A DNA stretch of 64,000 bases from Terfezia claveryi (GCA_015179025.1 WHUX01000057.1:124001-188000), one strand, 5' to 3'. Positions 23,800 to 35,847 are shown, numbered from the stretch's first letter. Notes: generated from the letters alone by a model not told the origin. Numbers and translations are program-made.

Positions 23800-24911
23800 A
23801 TTCTGAATTGTATTTCAAGCTACTGGGGGTTTCCGCGGGTAGGGCGGAGATCAAAGAGATTGGTTTTTTCCGGGGATGGCGTTCGTCGTATGCAAAATCA
23901 ACACCACTCACCATAGATACATAAGGTTTGCTATTAATTTTCCCCTGGGTCTTTCTGGTACATATTTGCTTTTGTTTGTAAATAACCTCTTACGTCGGTT
24001 ATTTGGTTATTCAAAGCGTCGCATCTAGAGTAATAACAACTGTATATTTCTTTGAATAGATATAATTTTTTTTTTCCCCACCGTGCCAGAGGGGGGAAGT
24101 TATGATTTTACTTACTTTAGAGATACAGTATAAAAATCATGTAATCATTGATCATCACGAGCAAAACAAACAAATTCCTCAACTCCATCTTTTTTTGATT
24201 CTTCTTTTGAAAGAATTGGTAGTATCTATGAAGGTATGGAGAGATAAGTATTGATAGAAGGGGGGAAAAAAGTGTTTTGAAACAATACAGAGTTAGCTAG
24301 CTTACAAGGTTTTTTTATGGGATAGGTATTATACTATACTGTACTAATGAATTGAATTCAGCGGCAGCGGCAGCGGCGGCGGCCCACGAAAAAAAAAAAA
24401 AAAAAAAAAAAAAGGTGGAACACCTATATAGTGATCGAAAAGTGCGTGATGAGTTGCTATTTAATTGAAATTTTTTTTTTTTTTTTTTTTGGGGGGGGGT
24501 ATTTATAATTCCGAACTTGGTTGCATTCATTATGTAACATTAATTATAATGGTCTTTTATTTAACCCTGAAAAAAATCTCCTCTAGGTCATCATCGAATC
24601 GATATTAGTTGAATTCCTAAGATGCAAACAAAAGAAACTCCAATATTAGCCGACAAAAAAAAAAAAAGGTTATTACAGCATCAAATCAAATGAAAAACGC
24701 CAAATATGAATCCCTATCCCTTAAACCTACATCCAAAAATCCCGATTTTTAAGTCTATTGAAAATTGCATATATGGTAAACTCCGCAACCGGACGAAATC
24801 CAAATATTCCATAAACATTAAGCATGCGGCACATGATTGTACCCAGAGAAATTTTAAAAAAAAAAAAAAAAAAAAAGGAAAAAGGGGGGGGGGAAGAAGA
24901 AGAAATAGTGG
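23800..24911. other. RCF2 3' flank with homopolymer and simple repeats
   Basis: AT-rich, gene-free sequence. It has a (CAG/GGC)n stretch at about 24360-24383 followed by 25 A (24389-24413), a run of 20 T then 9 G (24471-24499), and another A run near 24855-24876. It marks the transition to the transposon-rich half. Confidence 0.6.
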
Positions 24912-26037
24912 CTACTCCGGGGTCTGGACATGCGTTTCATCTGGGGTTTGGGCCAGAAAGTCATTTCGGGCAGGTATTTCTTCATCGGTTCGTGCCAGCA
25001 TCCGCTGATCCACGGGTTCTTGTCTTCGAAGTGTCTTCCACCGGGTTTCGTTGGCTGCGACCTGATCCATGTCCACCTTCGCGAGGGTTAATCGAAGATG
25101 TCCTGACGGGAGCTTAATCACAGCTGGCCTTGCTGCCCCGGTTGGGCTGAGTCTGTCTTTACTTGAGATAACGCCTGGCAATTGCCCAGTCTGCTCCCTC
25201 CATGTGTAATTCGACGTAGTTCCCTTACCTTGGTCATCAAGCATCTGGTCAATGATTCGGTAAAGCTGGGTGGCCTGGAGGGAGGTCAATATAAGGGAAT
25301 ATTGGCCGAACTAGCCTGGATTCGATGCAATCTCCCCAGTACAGGTGAACAGAGCTATGATGCCGTTGAAAATAAGCAAAGTAATTAGGACGACAGGAAC
25401 CACAACGAGCATATCCCGGAAATATCACGTGTTGCAACATAAGAGGCAAGAATCAATCGTTCCATATCTGAATAGGCCGTGGCATCTAGGGTATTGATTC
25501 CAGGGTCGCCAGAACTCTGAAGCAGTGCAGTTGCAGATTTTAGCGTGAAAGCACTGATGGACAAACCACTATCATAGGAGCAGATAATTCTTGGCTTAGG
25601 ACTGTTAGGATGGCATCTGATAATTTGAGATCAGGTGGCCCGCTGCCTTGCTTGGTGTCTGTTAGGTTTGCTAGGTGGCCTTTCCAATCACGATACGACC
25701 AATGGTCGTATTTCTCACACGCTAATGGCAGTTTCACTTCAAAGTTCAGCCCTGGAGATTTGCGGTCGGGGACGGTGATGGGCTGTACTGCGTACCAAGG
25801 GTCATCTCCGTTCACAGGACTTTTGTTCAAAGTGGTATAGGGGAGGATTGCGTAATAATTGTAGCCCGTACTGGAAGCCAGTTTGACTGGTTCCAATACT
25901 GCCGGGTAGAAGGTGCCATAGGGAACAATGCCAGCATCAGCCTAAATTCGATGAGTCTGACCCTTATGAGTCTTATTGAGCTGAAGGTTTGGACCGGCAA
26001 ATGAACCAGTTTCCGCATCAGCCCATAATTTCCACTC

Positions 26038-26128
26038 TTTTTTTTTTTTTTTTTTTTTTTTAAATACTTAGTACTCCTATGCAGCCCCGTTAGGGGGGCT
26101 ATGAGGAGCCACACGGAAACCCGGTGGA
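26038..26128 (-). mobile_element. Short poly(A)-tailed retroposon insertion
   Basis: Ninety-one bases flanked by perfect 14-base direct repeats (cataatttccactc at 26024-26037 and 26129-26142). Read on the minus strand, the insert is about 65 bases of unique sequence ending in an A tract of about 24 bases. A target duplication of this length with a poly(A) end indicates LINE-type retrotransposition of a short RNA or a truncated SINE. Confidence 0.75.
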
Positions 26129-26706
26129 CATAATTTCCACTCATCATATTGGGCTCCCGCGGTGTTGTTGATTGTTCTGCTAAACCAAGGATCTTTGAAT
26201 TCACATCTCCCATTGACTAAGAGAATCAGCTCTCCTGCGTCCTGTAACCCCATATTAACCCCTGTTACGTTGTATTCATATTTGAGTTCATAACGCTGTT
26301 CTGAGCTGCCATCTATGTCGGTGAACCTCCCTTTCTCATCCTTTCTAAGTCGAACCCGTGGGGGCGGACAGTTGTATCGAAGTTGTCAATACGGCTGACT
26401 GCTCGCAACGCGCCGTGACTACTATAATCCAATTTCATAAGTTGAGAGTTGAGGGCATTGGCATCGCTGGCAAGTGTGCTCGAAGGTGATGACGCATCCA
26501 CGTGCGGATAAAATACAATGGAAGGATCAACAGGGGCTACCTTGCCGATTATTAGAAGCTTCGGAAAGAAAATACTCAATATAATACTACCAGCGATACC
26601 TAGTACCAAGGGCCGCCACCACAATGGCCGCACAAAAGAAAACTGTACGCCAGTTGAATTCATCCTTGCATCTCTTCCTCATCGTGCCCCACAACACTCT
26701 TCCGGC

Positions 26707-29460
26707 TACGCCTGGGCACGAGCCGAGCCGGCTCGAGCCAAAAGCTCGAGCCCGATGATCCTTCGGGCCGCCAAAACCCGCAGATATCCAGGTGTGGGAG
26801 CAAGGGTAATATCGCTGAATATAGTGGCTTCCCCCCATCCAATTCAATATTTTTTCATTACTTCTTCTGCAACCTGCTGCAACTTCCGCGATGTCAATAT
26901 CTCGTCTTACCCCCGCAATGCAAGATTTTATCAATTCACTTGCCGGTCGATATGAAGAACTACAAGATTCACGCATAGTCTCAGGTGAAGCATCACGGCG
27001 ATTTAATAACTATATTTATTCCCGCAAGCTGCTTATTCGAAAATCAGTAGAAGATGATCCAGGTATAGTACTAAGTATATAAGTATTCATACAGCTAACA
27101 TGTCTTTCAGGATATCATGTCATTTACTGTACACATTGTCATCGGTCTCCATGGAGAGTGCGTTCAAATTTTACAACAAGTAGTACACAATTGCGACATT
27201 TGCGCAAGCATCACCTACGTCTTCCAACAACTTAAGCTGAAGAGGATGCTAAATTGCATGAGTTGGATTCTTCTAGCTCTAATACTACTGTTGGAACAAC
27301 ACCATTTGCACTCACTACAGCAGCAGCACAAGGACCAAGCCGAGGAGGATTGTCACAATTTGATAATAAGGTATTTCGCTCTAATTATATATTGAATTTA
27401 TACTAAGATTTATATAGGTATTTTGCGAGTATTTGGCAGGATTTATTATTAGTTCAAATTCACCACTTGCGCTTGTTGAAAATTCCAACTTCCAGAAGTT
27501 ACTACAATATTGCAATAGCAAGGTTCACATGATTTCAAGGCGTACTTTGGTTCATGAGATACAAGCTTTGTATACTACCTTATTTCAGCAGGTTTTGAAA
27601 TGTCTTCAAGATCATTATGAAGAAGGGGGAAAAATAAGTTTTACTTTAGATGCTTGGTCTTCTTCAACTCAAATTCCTTTTCTTGGTATTACCGGGCATT
27701 ATATAGAAGGGAGGAATTGGGAATATCGTTCTATATTATTGGGTTTTGAGAGATTACGAGGCTCACATACAGCAGATTCATTAAGTCGTGTATCTCTTTC
27801 TGTTTTCCAGCGCTTTCAGTTAACTAAGCATATACGAGCTATTACTACTGACAACGCATCTACTAATACTAAGATGTTGCAGCTTCTGGAGAAATCCTTA
27901 CCTGGTTTCAAAGCAAAAGATCATCATATTCGCTGCATGGCTCATATTATTAACCTTGCAGTTCAGGAGCTATTATCTCATTTACAAATTGCTGCAACTG
28001 AGGACTCTAATGACAACCAAACAGATACAGACCAAAGTCCAATTGATCAGATTCCCCAAGTTTTTTGGCATGCTAGAAAAATTATCCGAAAAATCCGATC
28101 CTCAAATTTATTGTGGGAAAGCTTCGAAGCTCAAAGTCTAGCTGCTAAGTTACCTCCATTAAAGCTCATTTTGGATATGCCGGTTCGGTATATCCTCTTC
28201 AACTCTGGGTAATATAGTCTTCTACTAATATTTAGTCTAGGTGGAATTCTACATATGATATGCTCAATCGGCTAATTCAACTACGGCCTGCTGTTCATGC
28301 TGTCAGCAGACTTGAAGAATCCCTTCGCTCCTATTTGTTGTCAGATAATGATTAGAATTTGCTCAGTCAGTTACGTACTATTCTGGAGATTTTTGTAAAA
28401 GCTACAGAACATTTATCTGGCAGCTCCTATCCAACCCTCTCAGTTCAACTACCATATTTCGCAGTTTTGGCATCACGGCTAGAGCAGCTTGTTGATGAGC
28501 TTCGAGAAACGGATCCTGATAGTGATCTATTTCAAGTGGTGACACAAGCATGGATTAAGCTCGATCGATATCATGCACAAACCACATCCTCTCAAGCTAT
28601 TGCAACAATATTGGACCCTCGGTATAAGCTTCAAACCTTCCAAAATCTATCATGGCGTGAAGAATGGATTATCGATGCACGCACCAGCTTTGTACAGACT
28701 TACAATGATCAATATGCACCAACCCCCTCTGATTCCGACCGTCCAAGCACTCCAGATCCTTTTGAGAATGATAGCTTAGATGATGATTTTATTCTCGCAG
28801 TTTTCGGCTCCCAATCATCTACCCTGTCATCTAATGCACCATCAGAAATCGAGGTATATCTGGAAGAGCCAGTAGAAGGGCGAAAGGTATGCATGCTTTC
28901 TACTTATAAATTGGTTCCAATACTTACTAGCTCTTTAGGTGGATCCGATTGAATGGTGGCGAACCTATGCATCGAAGTTTCCACATCTATCTCTCATGGC
29001 CCGAGATTTTCTTGCAGTACCAGCAACCAGCGTTCCCTCAGAGCGAATGTTTTCAATTGCTGGTCAGATTCTCACCAAGCGCCGAAGCTCCCTAAGTGAG
29101 AACATGATGAATGCATTGATGTGTAGTAAAAACTGGTTGGGCTTTCCAGAGGTTACGCCGGAGGAGTTGACTGCAGAGCGGGAGCTACTGGACCGGCTTC
29201 AAGAGCTTAGTGTAGATGGTGATATTGCGGGGTTTCCTGCGGAAACTTTGGATGAGGATGATTAGGAATTGGCCTTTGTATTTAGTTCATGTATATCTAT
29301 TTTGTTAGTATCTCGCTGGTGAAAAAGCTCGAGCCCGGGCTTGAGCGGCTCGAGACCGCCTTTCCCTGAGCTCGAGCCGGCTCGAGCCTTACTGTGAAAT
29401 GTCGAGCCGGCTCGAGCCTACCCCCCGGGCTCGACTCGAGCCGGCTCGTGCCCAGGCGTA
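26707..29460 (+). mobile_element. hAT-superfamily DNA transposon, full length, 2754 bases
   Basis: Ends are inverted repeats TACGCCTGGGCACGAGCCG (left) and its complement (right), with many subterminal gagccggctcgagcc motifs. It is flanked by a perfect 8-base target duplication CTTCCGGC (26699-26706 and 29461-29468), diagnostic of hAT elements. It carries a five-exon transposase gene in sense orientation that is nonsense-mutated, and lies inside the decayed membrane-protein gene in the opposite orientation. Confidence 0.92.
26891..29265 (+). pseudogene. hAT transposase, two nonsense codons
   Basis: Exons 26891-27062, 27111-27370, 27418-28187, 28241-28886 and 28939-29265 join in phase to 725 codons. 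Exon 2 encodes a BED-type zinc finger (YCTHC ... LRHLRKHH). The DDE/RNase-H region includes FTLDAWSS, ITTDNASTN and CMAHIINLAVQ. The C-terminal hAT dimerisation domain shows VPATSVPSERMFSIAG and LTKRRSSL. In-frame stops at 27233-27235 (TAA where a Gln codon CAA is plausible) and 28353-28355 (TAG where Trp is expected) inactivate it. Both are single C:G to T:A changes, so the copy is recent in structure but mutated. Confidence 0.85.
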
Positions 29461-29999
29461 CTTCCGGCATGAGGGACCATCAACATGGCCGCACGGAGAG
29501 GGGCCTGTGCGTTCCAGGCAGCGACAATGGCAATGCCGATGTTTCTATTGAACTTTGGTGTGCTTAGATCTGGAGCTAAAAGAAGGATTATCATGGAGAT
29601 TAGGAATTCCCACGTAGCTGAAAACATGGCCATGATCATAATAGTGTAAAGGACGCTGATATACGCCCCACTTGTCCGAGAAACCGCAATGCAACTAATG
29701 CCGTGAGGTGCGTCCGTTGGCTTCTTAAATTTGTGCCATAGTAGATAGGTGCAGGGCGGTGGATCCGTGAACAACCCCATAAGAGGTCAATGGTCAATTC
29801 TCTTCAGTTGTCCTGGGCCTGGCGTGATGTATAGAACTATAGCCTCTAGTTCTTTCCACCGGGAACGGCGGGAAGTTTGCTGCACCAAAAGCGAGGGTAT
29901 GCTTTTCGAGAGTGGTTGTTCGTCACGGTAGTAACGTCTGGTGGGAGGAGATGCAGCACGGAACTCTCTCACAACTCCGTCAGTCATTAAGACTAGCAA

Positions 30000-30761
30000 T
30001 GAATAATGAAGGCAGATCTATAGGCGTACCTATCTCGTAAACGAGGGCAAAAGATAAAAGATGCACCTTGTAGATAGGTGCAATCATAGACACTGTTTAA
30101 GCAAAGCACTGAACTCTCTTCGATCCAGCTCGGAAAAGTGGATATTGCTTTGAATTGTCCGAATCTGCGCACAAAGCAGCTTGCACAGAGTCTCCAACCT
30201 TGCGGACTCTCCGATGATACCTAGGAGGCGCTCGTGGATTTACATCTAAAGCTTTATTATGACAATGTGAAGGTCCCATGCAAATGGTGAAGGGTACAGT
30301 GAACCGGCATGCGTCTCACTCGGAGGCGGAGCATACCGATACCAACAACGATACAGTTATTACACTGCATGCAGAATCACAGACTGTCTGATCCAAACTG
30401 AACGATTTCCACCCGCAACCTGCATGTACGGTACAGTCCTGTAATACTCGAATTCATGACTCAAGGAGAAACCAGGTATGAAGTAACACCTGTCTCAGCA
30501 CTTGGGCCATCTCAGCTGCAAAATGCATTACCGATTAATGTAGCATCATCACAACGGCTTTCGAACCATGGACCACATGAGCTGGCGGCCCAGAATTGAT
30601 GTCTCATTTCATGCCACTCACAAGCACCCTGTCTGAAGCTGTCTGCTTGAAATTTGAATGATTGACTAAGCCTTGATATTGGTGTATGAGCCACAAGGGT
30701 CCACCGACCTCGTTATTGTATCGTTAGTCCACACTGGCTCTGGACCTAAATGTGACGATCG
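30000..30761. other. Gene-free spacer
   Basis: Upstream flank of the decayed membrane-protein gene. No coding region, RNA gene or repeat with clear ends is seen. Confidence 0.4.
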
Positions 30762-30973
30762 TGTTGGAACAGAAGTAATAGGATGACGCAGGCATAGAGC
30801 GAATGTGCGAAGAACGAATGTGAGAAGAGCGAATATGTGAACTGCAGAATGGATGTATCAGCGGGGTATATAAGACGGACAGGTTTCCTTACTCTCATGT
30901 AATCAAGTACGCGGCTTTTCTCTCTAGTTAGAGATACGAATATATCTCTCTCATAAGAAGAACAATTTCTTCA
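30762..30973 (+). repeat. Solo LTR, Copia-like, 212 bases
   Basis: Begins TGTTGGAAC and ends TTTCTTCA (TG..CA), flanked by a perfect 5-base duplication GATCG (30757-30761 and 30974-30978). A TATA box (gtatataaga) lies near 30867. The internal region is absent, so it was lost by LTR-LTR recombination. Confidence 0.75.
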
Positions 30974-31130
30974 GATCGTATCCTGAGACATACATCCGAG
31001 CCGCCCCAAATCGTTGCTTTTTTAGCCATATAAATCTTACGTTAAAGCCACCCCAAGTTGGGGATGCCAACTCCGATGTATCTAAGGAGACCAAGGGAAA
31101 CTACTGGTATTTATATTGGACTAGGTAGTA

Positions 31131-32982
31131 CCATTGGCTACCTAAGGATGCACGTGCACGGTAGGATGCACCCCTGCAAAACCACCTCCTCGAGCGACAT
31201 CTCGTGATATCTTGAGAGCATAGTAGTTAGAGGCTATTCCGGCTAAATTGAGATCTATAGAAACACCTACGCTCTACAACATAGTTACCCTCACATCCGG
31301 CCAAAGTCAACTCAATACCCAATACCCACCCTTCCAGTACAGCATCCCCCCGATGACCTCCCCCACCTCTCCGCCGGCCACTATAGGCCAAATATCAGGC
31401 AATTGAGCCTATAATCACTAGGAGGCGTTTACCTACTATTGATATCTATATTAAATTAGTAGTGAAGGAGGAGGCTTCGAAATGGTAAAATGGGAGAGTC
31501 CCAATGAGGGGGACTAATCTGCATAAAATATGCAATTCCGAGCGCTTCCATTGATCCATCAGATTCGCCTTGTTTATTTTACCCTCAACCCCCACCCTTC
31601 AATCGCTTTTATTACGGCACTCCAGAGCATCTTTAGCACCTACGCAGAGGTCCCCAATAGCTTAAGAAGCTTCTATACACCCCCCATTTTAGGCTTCAAA
31701 GGTTGCTTCATTTGCGGGATATGCTGGCCTCATCCCAGGCATTGTAACCCCTTGCAGCAACCATGATCTCACCAAGCATGGGCAATAGCCGCGTCGGATA
31801 TCTATCATGCTAGGAGGGCTACTTGGTTTATTGATTTCAACCTCTGGGTGACACCGAGGTTGGGCTTTGGGTTGGTCGCTAGGTTAGTCTCTAAGTTAGT
31901 CTTCTCTGAGTTGGTCACCAGGTTAGATACTAGGTTAGATACTGGGTTGGATAATGAAGGTTAATGGAAGCACAGCCAGGCTGGATGCTAGTAGCTTTAG
32001 TAGATGGTAGTAGAGGAGGTAGGTCAATACTGGGTTAGATTCTAACTTGGACATCGAGGGAGGAGCTGGATTGGATGCTAGGTTGGATGCTAGGTTAAAT
32101 GGTGGGTTAGATGGTGGAATAAATGCTGGGCACTTGGTTAGGCCCTAGTTTGGAAATTGGGTTAGATGGGAGAGCTACTGGGTTGGACACTGGGCTGGAC
32201 ACTGGGTTGGAATACTGGTATGGATACTGTTTGGACACTATAAGCTAAAATAGCTGGGTTGCACTCCAGGTTGGATGTTAGGTGATCTAGAGTAGCTAAA
32301 TTGGATGCTAAGTTGGGCTCTAGGTTGATCATGAGCATATGGTTGCTGCAAGGGGTTACAATGCCTGGGAAGAGGCCAGCATATCCCGCGAATGAAGCAA
32401 CCTTTGAAGCCCAAAATGGGGGGGTATAGAAGCTTCTTAAGCTATTGGGGACCTCTGCATAGGTGCTAAGGATGCTCTGGAGTACCATAATAAAAGCGAT
32501 TGAAGGGTGGGGGTTTAGAATAAAGTAAACAAGGTGAATCTGATGGATTAATGGAAGCGCTCGGAATTGCATATTTTATGCAGATTAGTCCCCCTCATTG
32601 GGACTCTCCCATTTTACCATTTCGAAGCCTCCTCCTTCACTACTAATTTAATATAGATATCAATAGTAGGTAAACGCCTCCTAGTGATTATAGGCTCAAT
32701 TGCCTGATATTTGGCCTATAGTGGCCGGCGGAGAGGTGGAGGAGGTCATCGGGGGGATGCTGTACTGGAAGGGTGGGTATTGGGTATTGAGTTGACTTTG
32801 GCTGGATGTGAGAGTAACTATGTTGTAGAGCGTAGGTGTTTCTATAGATCTCAATTTAGTCGGAATAGCCTCTAACTACTATGCTCTCAAGATATCACGA
32901 GATGTCGCTCGAGGAGGTGAAAACAGGGATATTTTGCAGGGGTGCATCCTACCGTACACGTGCATCCTTAGGTAGCCAATGG
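31131..32982. mobile_element. Foldback element 1 with about 640-base inverted arms
   Basis: The left arm (31131-31765) and right arm (32338-32982) are near-identical inverted copies around a 572-base spacer. The element is flanked by TA on both sides (31129-31130 and 32983-32984) and its ends begin CCATTGGCTACC. Each arm carries the same short reading frame (31530-31766 plus; 32162-32572 minus) containing a Cys-rich FKGCFICGI segment resembling a zinc knuckle. No transposase is present. The subterminal segment gctctacaacat.gttacc at about 140 bases from the end also occurs about 150 bases from the end of the neighbouring pogo-like element, so it may be that family's non-autonomous derivative. 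Confidence 0.8.
31850..32320. repeat. Degenerate minisatellite in the foldback spacer
   Basis: The loop of the foldback element is largely made of short variable units such as ggttagatactgggttggat and gatgctaggttggat, repeated irregularly. No coding capacity. Confidence 0.6.
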
Positions 32983-33204
32983 TACCTGCAACTGCCACTT
33001 GACTAAACGTCTGCGTGGCCGCTGTAGGTAGTTGAGAACCAGATAAGAGCCCCTGTTCGCGGTAGCGGTAGTGGGAGGCTGATGCCTTAACCAAAAAAGA
33101 TTTATGCTTCTAATGATCAACGTTCACAGCGCTGATCCACATGCAAGGAAATGGTCTTTGCATAGTCAGCTTGTCGCCTAATCACATGAACCATTGTTCT
33201 CCTA

Positions 33205-35847
33205 CCATTCGCAACCTAGTAGTGATCAGCCACTGTCTTATGTCCATCCCTACAAGCCCCCCTGCAGGCCCCTCCAAGGCAATACCACGTGATATACCTA
33301 ACTCGTCTGGTAAAAGTTCTATTCTGCCTATATGTACAATTATGGAAACAATTACGCTCTACAACATGGTTACCATTATATTCCACCAAAATCAACCAAT
33401 TCTGCAGCACCTATCTATTTTAATATACCCACCCCATGACCCCCCCCCAGCCCTTTCCCCCAACCGTATGTAATGAATATCACGCCAATGAGCCCATAAC
33501 TGTACAAACGCCTTAACCATGCATCTGTATCGATGTCAGATTAATTTGGTAAGAGAATGCTATGATATGATCGAATGGCAGTGCAATATGTAGGGGCACT
33601 AACTGCAGTGAAATGATCAATTTCAAGACTTCTCATTGAATCCACCAAATCCTCTTCATCAACGTCCTCATCAACCTGTCCTTCACCCTCTTCAGCTTCC
33701 CCTTCAACCTCCTCCTCTGCTTCATTCTCAACCACCATAGAAAGATCACCAGCTGCAACACCCCCCCCTTTGGGCTTTAAAGGTCGTTTCGGTCGAGGAG
33801 GGTAGGGTGGTCTTTTCATACCCCGCTTCTTACCAGTAGCTTGCTTAGTAGCAGCCCATGCAGTATCAATGTCTGCACATTCAGCTTGCCATGTAGGTAT
33901 TACAACCTCCGTGTATCTCTTAAGATCAGCCTTCCACTGCTTCTCAAGAGTATCTCGTATAGCCTTTCTCTCATCTGCAATTCGCTTCTTTTCTGCTGAT
34001 GCCTGCTGCCTTGCAAGCTCTTTTGCCTCTTCCTCTGCAACCTTCTTAATGCCATCATTAACATACTTGTGCGTTAATATTCGAGCTTTCCCAATACGCT
34101 TTTTTCCTTTCTTTGTTCGAAATATCTTCCCATCTCGGAGCCTGCTAAGAGTGTCAGCATGAGGGGCAATATCTCTGTGTTTTACAACCTTTTCACCAGC
34201 AAAGTCAATAAGCTCAAATACCTACTCCTTCTCATCAAAATCTAATTTTGACCGAATGATATCTTCAACTCGTCGGGAGAGTGCACGGAGCTGACCAGGG
34301 GTATCAGATGCTCTAATTTCATTGGCTGAGACTCGGATATTGTCTGAGACATTGCATGAGGAGAGCGGTTCGAAGTCACGATCGATTGGCCAGTGGCGGG
34401 ATTTTCTCCATGCCCCGAGAAGACAATCCTTAGTATAAACCTCATTCCGAGTTATTTCAAGGATCTCAAGAAATGATGGTTTTGAGAGAACTTGAAGTGG
34501 GTTTTGCCGAAGCCATGAACTGAGGTTTCTCTCATACACCCTCTGCAGAACTCCGAAACACCCTACATCAAAGAGTTGCAGGAGATGAGTAGACTTCGAT
34601 GGAAGACAAATCATATGAATATTATGATCCAGCGCATACCTCACTACCTTCCATGCAATATGTGAAAAATGGCCATCTATAATAAGACAGCGAGGGGCTT
34701 CAACCCGCGGCGCTTCAACCCGAGTATAAGGTTCAAAGTGCTCAACCATATACCCCAACCCCAGCTCATCATCCATATACCCACTCTCAGAGACTGCAAA
34801 TGTAGCTTCCACTAGTAGGCCGTCTTCTGGATAATAAGATTGCCGATGGGACTTTCCTTGCCATACAATAAAGGGTGGAATAACCTTCCCACCAGCACTG
34901 ACAGTCTCCAAGACATTGCAAAATTCACGAGAACCTTCAGTCATTGCAGTGGCTTGACCTCCAGCACGCACAATAGCCATTGTCCGTGTACTATTCCGGC
35001 CCATGGTTATACCTTTCTCATCACAATTCCATATATTCTCTTGAGATATCTGTTTTCGGCGTATGAGATTTGCAAGCTTTCGGAGAAAATCTGCTTGCAG
35101 CTCAATATCATTTGATGCAGCTGCTCGCACTCTCTCCTGATATCGAATAAAGACTTTCTTGAATCCCGGGTTACGATCAAGGAACCTATTAACCCAGTTG
35201 ACACCAACAATATGAATGGGGGGGGTACTGGTGGAGGGGGTGTCATTGGAAGGCAGAAGGGAGATAATTGCACCTTGTCATTGTATACGTTGTTCTCGTC
35301 GATTCCGGGGGTTGCTGGTTAACTCTCGGGGGCCTGTAATACCCCCTCCATGGCCTTGCTGTGGTATTTGCCTCTCATTGACAATGTCTTGTGCCATTTG
35401 CCGTAAAAGGGTATGATTTAACGGAAATCCTGCATCAGCCATCATTCCTACATAGCCTGCAATTGCTTTCTCGTCACCAGGAGAGAGCAATTGCTCATCA
35501 CGATGAGCTGTAGACCTCTCTTGGTGCGTCCCCAGCAGCCTCCGGCGTAGTGTTTGCCGCTCAACCCCATACAGCTCAGCTATTCGTATAATGGGTATGT
35601 CTGGTTCTGCTCGAGCATGCTTCATGGCTGCCTGCAGGTCTTTTTCGGTATATTTCGGCATCTCTCGTAGGGTAGGGATATTGGTGATATTGCCTAGGCT
35701 TTAGTGATTCAGCTGATATAGGTTGTAGCCATGATAGTTGTAATGAGTCAAGACTGGGGCCAATTGAAGGGCTGAGGAGGTTGGCATGCTGCATGTCTTA
35801 GACACTGGACATAAGACAGTGGCTGATCACTACTAGGTTGCGAATGG
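33205..35847 (-). mobile_element. Pogo/Fot1-like Tc1-mariner transposon, full length, 2643 bases
   Basis: Perfect 42-base terminal inverted repeats (33205-33246 and 35806-35847), starting CCATTCGCAACCTAGTAG, abut TA on both sides (33203-33204 and 35848-35849). It contains one transposase gene on the minus strand. Perfect terminal repeats imply a fairly recent insertion, although the transposase has two nonsense codons. Confidence 0.92.
33541..35661 (-). pseudogene. Pogo/Fot1-like DDE_1 transposase, two nonsense codons
   Basis: A single-exon frame of 707 codons interrupted by TGA at 35278-35280 and TAG at 34222-34224 but otherwise in one frame. The N-terminus MPKYTEKDLQAAMKHA is a psq-type helix-turn-helix, followed by a CENPB-type DNA-binding region (DEKAIAGYVGMMADAGFPL, VNWVNRFLDRNPGFK). 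The catalytic domain shows the three acidic positions in IWNCDEKGI, LIIDGHFSH and LLQLFDVGCFG. The C-terminal part is Lys/Arg- then Glu-rich. Both stops are compatible with single C:G to T:A changes (CGA or CAG to stop). Confidence 0.88.

Larger units (their letters stand above)
24912..29999 (-). pseudogene. Decayed multi-pass membrane protein gene, split by two insertions
   Basis: Coding-like segments on the minus strand line up once two insertions are removed: the hAT element (26707-29460) and a 91-base retroposon (26038-26128). The 5' part (29999-29461) encodes a hydrophobic stretch AYISVLYTIMIMAMF. After the hAT site comes RPLVLGIAGSIILSI, another membrane segment, then an N-glycosylation-rich probable luminal region (NVTGVNMGLQDAGEL), a further membrane segment (MLVVVPVVLITLLIF) and a hydrophilic tail. 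In-frame stops occur at 29787-29789 (TGA), 25942-25944 (TAG) and 25311-25313 (TAG), each explicable by one C-to-T change. There are frame changes near 26350 (a run of C) and near 25560. I do not recognise the family. Some breaks could be unrecognised introns, but the combination with insertions makes a dead gene most likely. Confidence 0.7.
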
